Source of the DNA: Gymnorhina tibicen
Lineage: Eukaryota; Chordata; Aves; Passeriformes; Artamidae
DNA length: 64,000 bases
Reading direction: 5' to 3'
Assembly (NCBI GenBank): GCA_013399875.1
Contig: VXAZ01001668.1
Coordinates: forward strand, 1,537,377-1,601,376
Shown: positions 51,166-61,394 of the stretch, one piece after another
Layout of the letters: the number at the start of each line of letters is the position of its first letter
How positions within the stretch are numbered: position 1 is the stretch's first letter
Translations under genes and position numbers: made by a program
Notes under the pieces: model-generated
Database searches by the model: none
What the model was told of the DNA's origin: nothing
Seen by the model: the letters and a program-made list of their open reading frames with translations, nothing else

Positions 51166-53790
51166 TTTCACTCTTGAAAAACAATGAGAGAGCCTGAAAG
51201 ATGAAGACAGCAGGTCAGACACGGTGTTGGTGCAAAAGGCAGTGGAATTTACACAGCCCTGGCAGCCCTGGATGACCTGAGCCCAGGATCTGCTTCTCCT
51301 GTAGCTCACCCCTCTGAAAACCAGCACATCAAAACCATGGAGTAGCTCACTGTTGAATATCAACATCAGGATTTGATCCCTAGTGGGTCAAACAGATCAA
51401 GTGTCCCCTGCTCTCCTGCTTTGTGCTCCAGTAGCATCCAAACAGAGTTCCTTGCTGTATCCCCAGCCATCAAACAGTGGCTGGAATTAGGACCTACAGG
51501 TATTATTGCAATTTACTTGGCTTTCTAAATTACCCTTGCAGCCTTATTCACACACACCACTTGGGAATGCTGCATGCAGCAGGTTGTTTTCTCATTTTAG
51601 CAGTGTTAAAATTCATCTGGTATCTCTTTCTTGCTAAGTGCAGGTAGAGACACACTCTTGAGTGAATAGGATATGCTCCACTTGTGAAGTGTAGAAGCAG
51701 GTCAATAGACAACTTTCAAAAGGAACCATTTAGGATAATTAAGCAGCACATACACACCAGCAAGAGTTTATTTTGTATTGGAAGGCATGTGGTTAGGGAA
51801 ACAATAGCAGTTTTTTCCCTGGAGAATGTTAATTAAATTGAACACCCTGGAAAACTGAACTATTCTTACCACAAATCTATAAATCAAACTGTTCTGTTTG
51901 CTTAATATAATGCTTTGCTATTCTAGTCACACTGAAGTGGGCCAGCCACACAATGCCAAGATATTTCCATGATGAGCACATTAGAAACACTGATTGACTA
52001 TAGATCTTATGGATGGGAGGCCAAACCCATATCTCATTTACGCCAGAATAACCAAGATCAAAATCTGGCCCACGCTGTTCAGATTAGTACATAAATAACA
52101 TGAAAGGTTTGTGAGCTCTGTAGCAGATGCATTATGTACTTGTTATTTGTGCTGTAGAAGTCCCTGGCAACTCCACTAAGGCACCAGGACTCTGCTGTGT
52201 TAGGTGCTGTGCAAATACAGAGCAAAAGCATTTGTCTTTCTGCTTTGCCAAAGCAGCTTGAAAATACCTGTGATAAACTCCCCAGTTCATCTCGGTGGAG
52301 TGAGGGAGCAGCACTCTCTGCCAGAGGTACAGGAGGACAGGCATTAGCAGCGTGGTCTGCTTGGTCCTGTCTTCTCACAGGCTAAAGGAGCTCTTTTCGT
52401 TAAGATGTATTCTAACTCTGAAGCTCAAATTCCCAGGTTGTATACCCAGGGGCCAGCCAAATTTTCATCTGGCGTAAACCAAATTCCCCAACCAGGCTGA
52501 GGCTGCCTGCAGGGGGTTTGACCAGCTCAGCAGCCGGCCCCGAGAGCATCACCCACATCAGGGGTCCAGCGCCGTGGTGACTTCAGCTGCCACTCAGATC
52601 TGTATCACAAGACACATCAAAATACACTGCACACATGGTGTAAACCTGGTAAAGCATTTTTGTGTTTTCTTGAGCGGGCTGTGACTCAGGTTCCCATGGA
52701 AAACCCTTGCATGCAGTTGTTTCCCTTCACACGCAGTTGTTACTCATTGGAAGAAAGGTCATTTCAGCTCCAGCCTGCCAGCTTGTTATCTATGTCTCAC
52801 TTAGATGCTAAATAGAATTTAAGCAAGGAAAAGATCCAAAATTTCAGGTTCTGAAAGGAACTTTGCATGCACTGAGGAAATTAGTTTAATATCTGGCTGC
52901 GTGTTCTGCAAAAGCAGTGCACGTGACTGAGCAGGTGTCCCTGGGACAGGGGCAGGCTTTAGGAACAGCCATGTACAGAGGAATGGAGGAGCCACACCAA
53001 CCTTCACGTGGTAAATCTCTCACTGCACCAATCAGCAGTGGATCAGTGTCTCCGGAAGAGGTTCTCCTTCAATGGAAGTGCTCCAAGAGATGCATAATTG
53101 GGAATGGTCCTCGTGGTATACAGAAGATTTTCTGGGCTTTGTTTGCATCACGGAGTTTGTGTCAGTCAACAGAGCAAAGATAGAGAGACCTGTGTTCAGA
53201 TAGCTGTGGGAATAGAGAATGCAAAGGCCACACTTGTCCCCTGAGCACCTTAAACTCACCAGTGACATGTCTGCTGTGCCCTTGGTTGAAAGGGCTCTCA
53301 CTGTAAGGTCACCTGCATGGTATCCCAGCACTGAAAATAAAGGCTTCTGACACCAGTCATGGCACAAAGCAGCCTCATTCATCACAATCTGCAAGTCCTG
53401 TTCATTGGAAAATCGAAAGAGGTGGCTTCTTCCACCAGCCACAGAATGGCAGCTGAAAGTTTTGCACAAATTTCTGTGTTCTTTTCCCAGCAGTGCTCAC
53501 TCACTCTCTTTCAATGGCACCTCGTCCCTGGGCCAAAAGTGGAAAAGTTTCCAGTGTTTGACCTGATGGCTCCATTCAGAATAGCAATCTTATCTTGAAT
53601 TAATAAGCCTGTGACAGTGGATAGGCAGGAAAAGACAGATATTTTGTGTCCCCATAGAAAACTAAGAGCAAGTGACAGTGTGGACAGGGGCTATTAATAT
53701 GTGCACAGCTCTTTCACAATTTACTGGCCTTAATTTATTAGATAAAATGTAAAACCTTTATTTTAGAGCACATAGAGTTACTGATTTTTA

Positions 53791-53816
53791 ATATGTAGCC
53801 CAAATATGCTACATAT
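53791..53816. repeat. Perfect 9-bp hairpin
   Basis: ATATGTAGC (53,791-53,799) and GCTACATAT (53,808-53,816) are exact complements around an 8-base loop. No element family is recognised. Confidence 0.6.
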
Positions 53817-55324
53817 ACCCACTGGAATGGTTCAGCTGCTACTGGATTGCAGTTATCACTTGTAAAAAAAAGACAGTTCTTCAGCAGTAAAATAGTGGCA
53901 TGAGATGCACATAGCTGGAACTTTCCAAAACATGTAACTTAGCCTTTCTGAGGGAGTTATTTTTGATTCTGTCATGTATGAATGTTTTGGGCTTTCTCAC
54001 AAGAATTGCAGAAATATGTTGTATTAAGGGAGAGGTCTGGTATAAATCACACTTGTTCAGCCAGACATCAGTCCCATTACAGGAAAAAATGAGCGCTTCT
54101 TTCGTTCTCATGTCTGACCCCTCCAACACAGTATTGTCCCCGCTAATGAGCTGAACATTTTTGCTGATTTGTTACATGTAGCAAATATAGAAGCAATGAA
54201 ACCCATCTGTGTAATTTATTCATTGATTTGGACTTGAATCCAAGTGTGTTCTAAGTAGCTCTTGTCTGTGTGCACGTGTGTGAGAGAGAATAGCTCATCG
54301 AAAACAAAAAAGTCTTAAACTTACCTGCTTGAAATATTTATGAATAATGGAAAATACCCTGGATCTCCTCCTGTGCAAACCAGCAGCCATTTCAGGAATG
54401 GTTTAGTGTTGAGTGAGGGCTGCTGGTCTCAGCCCTATATTTGCAGTAAGATCAAAAGATCATTTTTAGGGAGGTCTCCTGATAATCCTTTCCATTTTAA
54501 AAACAAATAAAAATATCAGGGAAGGATGGAAGGCTGCAATAAAACAAAGAGAGTTCAAACACACTTTATGTCCCCTGTTTAATGCTGAAAATATACATTT
54601 TGATGGTAGTTCTGTGCATCCCCTATGACTTCAGCTTTCTGTAAAACACTTTTAATTTGGGGGGATGTCACTGTTTCTACCCTGAGCTCTTGAAAACACT
54701 GCTGATTCCAAGTCACCTGTTGAAAATCTGTTTTCCTTTAAGCTACCCAAAGGCCTGTCTCTTTTATTTCAGAGTCAAAGTAACATTGTGGTGGAATTAT
54801 TTTTAAACAGTTGGTTTTAGCCTGTTTGAGTTTCTATTTCACATCTCCAGCCTCTGTGGGTATATAGTTCAGGATCCAGGGGTTGTATAAAGCCTTCCAC
54901 ACAAACATTCCCACCTGCACAAGCAGGACAGCAGCTCTTTCTGTGTTTTCTTATGAATGACAGAGGGAGGTTTATTGAGCAAAGTTTCTGGAGGGGTGAA
55001 GGTCTGCATGTACATCCCGAACTTTCCGAGCACACAGCTGCCTTCTGGATGGGAAATGCAAAGACAGAGGTGCTGAATGGTGCTCCTGCTCTGCAGACAC
55101 CCTCTGGTTCATAATTCCAACAGTCTGATGCCAAACCTTATGGGATCCAAATGAAGGAAGGGGAGAAAAAAAATAAATTTTAAAAAAAGGGAGAACAGAT
55201 TAAACCACGGAGGATATATTACACTCAGCAAATGGAGTCACAGTCTGATTGAACACAGACAGGGTTCGCTCAGAAACCCTTCTTTCTTTACAAGTGGAAC
55301 ATTAACAAGCTGACCAGGTCTGAG

Positions 55325-55510
55325 GTAAGTCAGACTTTTTCTCCACTCTGCAGATTTTTTGGTTTATTTTTTTCTCCCCTGACTGAGTGCTGGTGGCAAC
55401 AGATTAACAGGTCACCGGACTGGGTCTGAGAATTGCTGCCAATTACCTCGTCTCTGCTTGTTGCTCTACAGTCTAATGGCATCATTTAACATGCGCTTCT
55501 CTCCCCACAG
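55325..55510 (+). other. Candidate short intron of a non-coding transcript
   Basis: A perfect U1-type donor GAG|GTAAGT (GT at 55,325) is followed 186 bases later by an acceptor: a pyrimidine-rich CTTCTCTCCCCACAG ending at 55,510. Possible branch points are TCTAATG near 55,472 and TTTAAC near 55,486. The sequence on either side has stop codons in all frames, so any such transcript would be non-coding or untranslated. Paired splice signals of this quality can occur by chance; only transcript evidence would settle it. Confidence 0.3.
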
Positions 55511-55609
55511 CCCAGCTGGTGACACCCAATAAACTGTGATTGATAGATAAGTCTGCCTGGGTACGTCGAGGGGGAAGTGGAGCTCATCATTTTAGGGCCA
55601 ACTTTAACT

Positions 55610-56170
55610 TCCTCCCCATCCAGGCAGGGTGAGCGGGAGCCCGCGAAGGCAGCTTGCTGCGGGGCAGGGAGGTGTCGGGCCCTCCTGCCATCCGTCCTGC
55701 TCAGCCGGGAGCAGCGAGGCCCCGGCCCGGCCACTCCCGCTCGCACCGGCTCCGAATCTGCGAGCCCGAGCCTCAGCTCTTCCCCCTCAGACAGCAATTA
55801 CGGCGAGAAACATCTGAATCAACACAGCATCGTTTACTTACAGAACTGACAGCCCCTTCCACTCGAACTGGTTTAAATTATTCGACGCCACATTCTTTTC
55901 CTTCTGTGTGTTTTGTTTTCTGCCTCCTTTTTCTTCCCTTTAAATAGGGATGTATAATTGCAGTATTTCACCCGGCTGAATGCGGAACAGTCCAGCGGAG
56001 GAGAGGGAGAAGCGGCTGGCGCGGCCGGAGTGGCGAGCGAGGGAGATGAGCACCCAGGAGATGCGCACCCGCGGGCGCTCCCCGCCACCCGCGGGAGGCT
56101 GCGGAGGGCTCCGCGGGTGCGGGTCCCGGCCGGGCTGGGCAGTGTTTCTCAGCCCTGGCTTCCTCACGGG
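55610..56170. promoter_or_regulatory. CpG island A
   Basis: CpG density jumps abruptly compared with the preceding 55 kb: CCCGCGAAGGC, CCCCGGCCCGGCCACTCCCG, GCGCGGCCGGAGTGGCGAGCG, CACCCGCGGGCGCTCC and GGCTCCGCGGGTGCGGG. A central AT-rich gap at about 55,850-55,970 holds TTTAAATAGGGATGTATAA. Just upstream lie TGATTGAT (55,537-55,544, PBX/HOX-like) and AGATAAG (GATA-like). The frames through this island overlap on both strands, so I do not call a protein. It is likely an unmethylated promoter or Polycomb-type island. Confidence 0.65.
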
Positions 56171-56171
56171 G

Positions 56172-56180
56172 ACTTACCTT
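56172..56180 (-). other. Candidate minus-strand splice donor in CpG island
   Basis: ACTTACCTT on the plus strand reads AAGGTAAGT on the minus strand, a perfect donor with the exon ending at 56,178. It sits in the gap between two CpG islands, so it would suit the end of a first exon starting around 56,200-56,600 on the minus strand. An ATG lies only 11 bases before the junction (ATGTCCGGAAG). No downstream acceptor was identified with confidence. Confidence 0.3.
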
Positions 56181-56399
56181 CCGGACATATGCAGATGGAA
56201 AAATTGGGACATTAAAACCAAATTACAGACATGTATAAAGACAGAGCCCTTCGCTGGCAGCAGGAATGATTAAACGGAGCAGCTCGGGAAACCTCCTCTA
56301 TGAATATTTCATGTGAAATGATGCGATCCCCCCCAAGGTACAAGAGCCCTCCTTAATTAAACTGGTGTAAACGTTGCCTTTTACTCCTTTTTTATTTAA

Positions 56400-57310
56400 G
56401 TGACGGGGAGGAGCGGGCAGACTGGCCGAGTTTTACCCTTATACCCGAAAAAGAAGGAGCAGCTCCTTTCCACGGGAGGGGGCACCTGGCCGGGGCTGCA
56501 GGTCCCGCTGCTTTGGGCGCATCCGCGGGGCCGGGTGCAGGGACGGGAACCCTGGGGCTACACAGGAGTCGCTGGCTGGGACGGGCGAAGCTTAAGCGAT
56601 GGTAAAGGAGAGCAAGGACAAGCTCTGCGCTCGCATCTGCCAGCCCCGAGTTCTGCCGCCCTGCATCTCCATCCTTTCCCCGCGGTCGCTGCAACAAGGT
56701 GGGGACGAGAGAGTGGTGTTGGCCGGTGTCAGTCCCCCGTTTGCTGCCGCCCAGCTCAAGGCCACCTCTCGCCCATCTTTCACCCTCGTGGTCAGGTTGG
56801 AAAAGGAACCAGAGTGGCTCTTGCAGGCAGAGTCACACCCAAGACGAGCTCCTGCCCACCCACGGACGAGGCCGGGGAAGGTCGATTCGGGGGGCTGCGC
56901 CCCACTCCCGGCAGCGGCAGCGCGGCTGGGGGATCCCTGGCAGGTCCCTGCCAGGGCACCCGGGGCTGAGCCTCCGGGAACTTTGATGTGCAGCTGCAGC
57001 GGTTTCCATGGCGATGCGCGGGGGGGCAGCGGGAAGGTGGTCCCCGCCACGTAGGACACGGCTGCCCACCCCGGGCAGTCCGCGCTCTCCCTTCCTGCCT
57101 TTCCAAGGCCAGGATCGTGCACTTGGGTAGGAGAAACACGCACTGGGGAGAGGAAAAAGGCCCCGGCAGAGGGGCCGCCCTGCCAGCTCTGCCCGGCGAT
57201 TTCCTCGGGCTGCAGTGGTGGCACGGCTCCCCGCCCGCCAGGACCCTCCGCTTTGCCGAGAGGGGCTCTTTGGGGGTAGCTTGGGTTTGCCAGGGAAAAA
57301 AACAGAACTC
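56400..57310. promoter_or_regulatory. CpG island B
   Basis: Long GC-rich, CpG-containing segment with CATCCGCGGGGCCGGGTGC, TCCCCGCGGTCGCTGC, CGGCAGCGGCGCGGCTGGG and GCGATGCGCGGGGGGGC. Five or more open frames overlap on both strands here, as expected from GC-rich DNA with few stop codons. None shows a domain. Likely a CpG-island promoter or regulatory domain rather than coding sequence. Confidence 0.65.
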
Positions 57311-57514
57311 ACAGACCCCAAGCTCTCAGGACTTCGCCACAATGGTGGGAAGAAAGAGGATTTCCAACAGCCCTTGACTCCTGAACGCAAATTGGCATGA
57401 ATTTCCGAGTCGGTCCGACGCTGAACTCAGGACCCTTCCCCAGACTCCTGACAATGTCCCTGAGACGGTTTCATTCAGTCCCACAGTGCGACTTTGGCTT
57501 CTTACACATGACAT

Positions 57515-57568
57515 TTCCTTCCTTCCTTCCTTCCTTCCTTCCTTCCTTCCTTCCTTCCTTCCTTCCTC
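57515..57568. repeat. TTCC tetranucleotide microsatellite
   Basis: Uninterrupted TTCC units for about 13 copies, running into a longer T/C-rich tract (CTCCCTCTTTCTGTCTCTC) to about 57,670. Strand-asymmetric polypyrimidine DNA of this kind is often length-polymorphic. It separates CpG island B from the AT-rich block that follows. Confidence 0.95.
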
Positions 57569-57669
57569 CCTCTTTCTGTCTCTCTTTTTTCTCTCTTTTC
57601 CCGTATCTCTTGAGCGTATTTTTTCATCTTTATTTATTTTTCTCTTTTTCTTTTCCTCTCTGTTTCCTT

Positions 57670-58900
57670 ACAGATTTTAGTAAGTGCTTTAACTTCGATC
57701 TGGCTTCCTGTTATTTTGCATTCCCCGGGAATTAAAATAGAATAACTTTATTCTTATGAAAATACCTTTTCATGGTTTATTTGAACAGCCTTTACTCTTT
57801 CAAATCCTATCTTCCCCTTTCCTCCCTTTTTCTTGATTCTGAGCAGAGACATTTGGCAGCCCACGGGGAAGCAGGTATGCTGTGGGCTTACAGATCGCTT
57901 CAAAAAGGCAACGTGCTTGCCGGGACGAGGAGGGTGGCACAGGAGATAACTGTCTGAAAAAGGTTTTAAAATCATATTTGGATACTAAACATCCCATCGC
58001 AGCAAACGTCTCCTCTCGACACCATATTTGTATGCCAAATAAAATAGCCGTGATCGCGTGGATTATAAATGAGATCACAGAAGAGTTTATCTGGGAATAT
58101 CTCAGTCTCGCAACCCACAAGAATGCACTTTCTTCCCTGCCTCTGATACCCACTTGCTGATCTAAAGATAAAATAACAGCCGTGCTTGTATTCTCCGGCC
58201 TTGTGGAGAAAGTCAGGACTTTGCGCTTTCTGTGAACACAGCAAAACCACAAAAAGGTTGTTCATATACTGATAAAGCCATGAGTGTAACTCCATAAAAA
58301 CACCGGAATTCAGCAGCTTCTTACGAGTCAGGCTTGGATCGGCTGCTGCTTCCAGACATGCGGGACTTTGCAGATGAGTTTCCACGTCTTATCTAAGTTT
58401 ATTTGGGTCCAGGTCACCAACACTCATTCAGACAACATTTTCATTCCGGGAAATTCTTCTTTTTTTCCCCTTTTTTAAAAAATTCCCTTTTAAATAAAAG
58501 ACACAATTATATAGGGGGAAAAAGAAAAGAAAAAAAAAGCGGGTGAAGTCGAGCATCTCTGCTCTTCTGGGCTGTTCCTTTTCTGCCTAGAAATCTCTGA
58601 AACTTTCCAGAGCTCCGTGTGTCAGGCGAGAGAGAGCAGAGCAGGGAAAGAGGGGACTGTCAGTTTGTCCTTTCCTTTACAGGTAGAGGACTTTTAGAAA
58701 GGTAAATCCAAGCAGGAGTCTGGGTAAGAACATTGTTCCATGTGGGGCGGCTTTCTGCCCCCTTCAAGCCCCCAAGGAATGTTTTCAGGCAATGCAGGAG
58801 GCAGAGAGATCCCCCGCTCCCACTTTATAGCCAGGCTGTAAACGCCTCGCGGAGGTTTACTCACACTCAAACGGTTAATTAAGAAAACATTAAGGGTTCA
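57670..58900. other. AT-rich spacer between CpG islands
   Basis: No supportable gene. Complex sequence with AAATAAAATAGCCGTGATCGCG and GGATTATAAATGAGATCAC near 58,037-58,078 looks regulatory in texture. The frames on both strands at 57,800-58,390 overlap each other. A purine-rich run lies at about 58,515-58,540. Confidence 0.5.
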
Positions 58901-59560
58901 GCTTAAACCAACAAAAGCCAAGCAGCTCCGAGACGGGTTCCCACTTTCCACACAGCGGCTGCGAGCCACCTCCCCTCCCGGAGCCTCCGTCCCTCCATCC
59001 CCTCTGGATGAGGGCTGGGACTGCCCGAGTGCCCGACCTCCTCATCCTTCTGTCCTCCTACGGGGCTGATGCTTCTCCTCTCGTTCCCTTCCAAAGGCAA
59101 TCGGCACCCAAAGCCTTTCCCGTTCCTTCCCTCAGTCCAGACTGGGACCAAACGCAGCCGGGACTCGATTTTTTGGAGCCCCCTCCCCAGAATGTGAAGG
59201 AGACAACCACTCGGGGGAGGGTGTCCTGGGATCTGTGCGAGAGCAACCCGGGGCGGGGATGTGGGGGATGTCGCCTCCTGTGCCCGGCCAGTCCTCACCA
59301 CCCCGAGCGGAGGACCAGGGCTTTTCTACCTGTCCAGAATAACAGGCCGGGTTTCTTCCCATCTCCCAGGGATGGAGCAACCATGAGCGAGAGGACTCTG
59401 TGCCTGAGAGCTCCTTTGCTTCCCCCGGCTCCTGCCTCTGCCTGCTCCTTATTATTTAACTGTCCCAGGGAAAAAATCTTCCAGTTCTTCTGTCTGTCCA
59501 GCCTTGGGGAAGGAAGCAGGATTAACACGGGGGAGGCGACGTGCGGAGCATCGGCAGAAA
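58901..59560. promoter_or_regulatory. Weak CpG island C
   Basis: GC-rich with moderate CpG (GGGTTCCC, GCGGCTGCGAGCC, CGGGGCGGGGATGTGG, GGAGGCGACGTGCGGAGC). The plus frame at 59,008-59,634 (208 codons) is the longest plus-strand frame of the window but is shadowed by four minus-strand frames. It has no recognisable domain, so I do not call a gene. Confidence 0.45.
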
Positions 59561-59634
59561 AGCCTGGACTTTGTTTTAAGACATCAAAAAGGAAAGACAG
59601 AAAAGGATGGACACTACCTTCCAATACACTTTAG

Positions 59635-59900
59635 TTGGCTGGTGACAAAAACTCCGGGCATGCTCTGAATGCGTAATTACCCCCAACTGAAAATTCCCTA
59701 TCTAATTTGATATTTGGTGCTCAGCAGAAGCTAGCCTTCGTAAATAATATACAAAGTAAGAAACCTAATCCAGCAGGCTAGAATGTTTAATTCATCATTA
59801 TGCGAGCTAATTGGAAGGTGATTATATGGTAATTGCTCATTAGTGGTGTATATTTATCGCTGTACCTTATGTCAAGGCCATGGGAATTGTGTAGAGTCTG
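59635..59900. promoter_or_regulatory. Candidate enhancer block between CpG islands
   Basis: Short AT-rich island inside GC-rich DNA with a high density of homeodomain-type cores: AATGCGTAATTACCCCC, TCTAATTTGATATTTGG, GTTTAATTCATCATTATGCG, GCTAATTGGAAGGTGATTA, GGTAATTGCTCATTAGTGG, then TATATTTATCGC. No frame is convincing. By texture this is one of the best enhancer candidates in the window. Conservation was not measured. Confidence 0.48.
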
Positions 59901-59939
59901 TTCTCTCATTTCAAGGATCAGTTTCAGAAGCAGGAGCAA

Positions 59940-60725
59940 AGCGGGCGAGATCAAGTTCTTCCTGACGTCAGGTCCAGCCGTGGGCGATGGAGAGCGGGTC
60001 TATAAATGCTCTCCCGGAGCCCCCGCAGCAGCCGGGGCTCCAGCCAGGCCGTGCGGGGAGATGGGGCTCCCGCGGCAGCAGGGCCGAGCGGCCCCACGGC
60101 GGGGACAAGGGAAGGATAAGGATGAGAGGCAGATCCTGCCTTCCCTGCTCCGGCCAGGGCAGCCACCTGCGAGGCGGGCTGAGCCCGGTGCGGGAGCGGT
60201 GCCCGCAGCATCCTCCCAGCCGTGCCTCGCGGGGACACCAGCGGAGCTGGGGCGGCCACGGCCCCCCCCGGGGAAGAGGGGTCCGAGGGGGCACCGGGAG
60301 GGTTCACTCACGACCGACGGGTCACCTTCCCTGCAACAGGCGCTAATTGCAAAAGGTCAATTAAAAGCGAGCGAGGGAAGGTGATTAATGGCCCTTTCGG
60401 TTTCAAGCGTGGGCCACGGGCTGGGCTTCCCCGGCTGCGAGTGTCCCACCAGGAGAGAGGCTGGCGAGGAAAGAGGTTACGGCTCGGGGTCAGGAGGTTC
60501 TCTAAACTCCCGCTTCCCCCTCGCAGCGGGACCCTTTGGAGAAGTAAATCAATGGCTGTATTAGCTCCGAGCAGTTATGAACCGCTGATGGACACGGGAG
60601 CAGGGGCTGGGAGAATCCTGTTAGTCAGGGAATCCGGCCCGAGCTGCTCTGCCTGTTTCCTACGGGCTATGCGGAGGCCGGGTGCTAATTAGGGGGGACC
60701 GCTAATTTCCGCCGAGTCCTCACAG
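59940..60725. promoter_or_regulatory. CpG island D
   Basis: Dense CpG sequence (CGGGCGAGATC, CCGCAGCAGCCGGGGC, CCGCGGCAGCAGGGCCGAGCG, GGGGTCCGAGGGGGCACCGG) starts just before a CRE/TATA pair (separate entry). Its distal half, 60,340-60,395, changes to homeodomain-type cores: GCGCTAATTGC, GGTCAATTAAAAGCG and GTGATTAATGG. At 60,723-60,727 a CAG|GTAACA could be a moderate plus-strand donor. Likely a promoter island. Confidence 0.6.
59963..60008 (+). promoter_or_regulatory. Candidate CRE + TATA core promoter
   Basis: A perfect palindromic cAMP-response element TGACGTCA (59,963-59,970) lies 30 bases upstream of a TATA-like TATAAATG (60,001-60,008), at the left edge of CpG island D. This geometry is typical of CREB/ATF-responsive promoters and would start transcription on the plus strand near 60,031. 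The first downstream ATG (60,061) has good context (G at -3, G at +4) and opens a 107-codon proline/arginine-rich frame ending at 60,384. That frame looks like chance GC-rich coding potential, so a non-coding product is more likely. Confidence 0.4.
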
Positions 60726-60779
60726 GTAACAGCGCGATCCATCAGAGGAGGAAGGTAAATAAACAGCGTTTAAACACAA

Positions 60780-61394
60780 CAAAGCGAGGGCTCCAAAGGC
60801 CTCCGGCCTCACCCCGGTCCAGTGGCAAAGAGAGGGCTGCGTGGGCGCCGGCTTGCGCCGCGTGGGGAGTGCAAATCCCACTGGTGGGAAGCAACAACGG
60901 CTGGGAGCCGCTGGCTTCGTCCTAAGGGAAAGGGTTAAAAGTCCAAGACCGGAGAGGTCAGATCCTGGACGCGGAGCCAGCAGAGCTGCGGAGGGTGGGG
61001 ATCCGGCCGTCCGCGGCTGCGGCAGCGGCGGGGGACCTCGGGCTGAGAGGGGCCGGGGGAGGCGAGGGGCGGGGGCGGGATGCGCTGACCTTGGCCGGCG
61101 GACAGAGCAAAACGATGGAGGAGGGAAACCAGGCAAACCCGGCCGCTCCGATCTGCAGCCCCGCTCCCGGGGCGCTGCGCGGGACAGCGCGCTCCGCTCC
61201 GCGGCCGCCGGGCAGGGCTGCGAGGAGCGGCCCGGGGCGTGGGGTGCGGGGGATCCCCGCTCGTCCTGCAGCCCCCGGGGGGCCAGAGGGCCAAATGCCC
61301 CGCGAGGCACCGAGGGCAGCGCGTCCTCCGGAGAGAGAGCCGGCCCCCGGCAGCCGTCCCCCAGCTTTCCTTCAAAAAAGCCATAAAAATCCGC
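60780..61394. promoter_or_regulatory. CpG island E
   Basis: The densest CpG sequence of the window: GGGCGCCGGCTTGCGCCGCG, GCCGTCCGCGGCTGCGGC, GCTCCGCGGCCGCCGGGC and others. It has GC boxes (GGGGGCGGG, 61,071-61,079) and an extended nuclear-receptor half-site TGACCTTGG (61,086-61,094), which reads CCAAGGTCA on the other strand. Large open frames cover it on both strands, including 228 codons on the minus strand at 60,720-61,406. All are compositionally biased (Pro/Arg/Ala/Gly) and without domains. I treat the island as a promoter or Polycomb-type element, not coding. Confidence 0.7.
61049..61079 (+). other. Potential G-quadruplex motif
   Basis: Five G tracts of 4, 5, 4, 5 and 3 bases (61,049-61,052; 61,055-61,059; 61,066-61,069; 61,071-61,075; 61,077-61,079) are separated by loops of 1 to 6 bases. 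This satisfies the usual G3+N1-7 rule. It lies within CpG island E beside GC boxes. Confidence 0.65.

Larger units (their letters stand above)
49857..55190. other. Gene desert, right part
   Basis: No supportable gene. It contains a TTC trinucleotide tract (51,146-51,165), a 9-bp hairpin near 53,791, a tandem-like pair GCAGTTGTT near 52,713 and 52,733, and otherwise unique-looking sequence. Open frames such as the minus-strand 50,643-51,104 (153 codons) have no recognisable domain and face overlapping plus frames. Confidence 0.6.

Noticed and set aside
56592..57224. 210-codon minus-strand open frame in CpG island B
   Set aside because: Overlapped by several other frames on both strands; no domain; GC-rich chance frame.
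59008..59634. 208-codon plus-strand open frame
   Set aside because: Compositionally biased, shadowed by several minus-strand frames, no recognisable domain or splice context.
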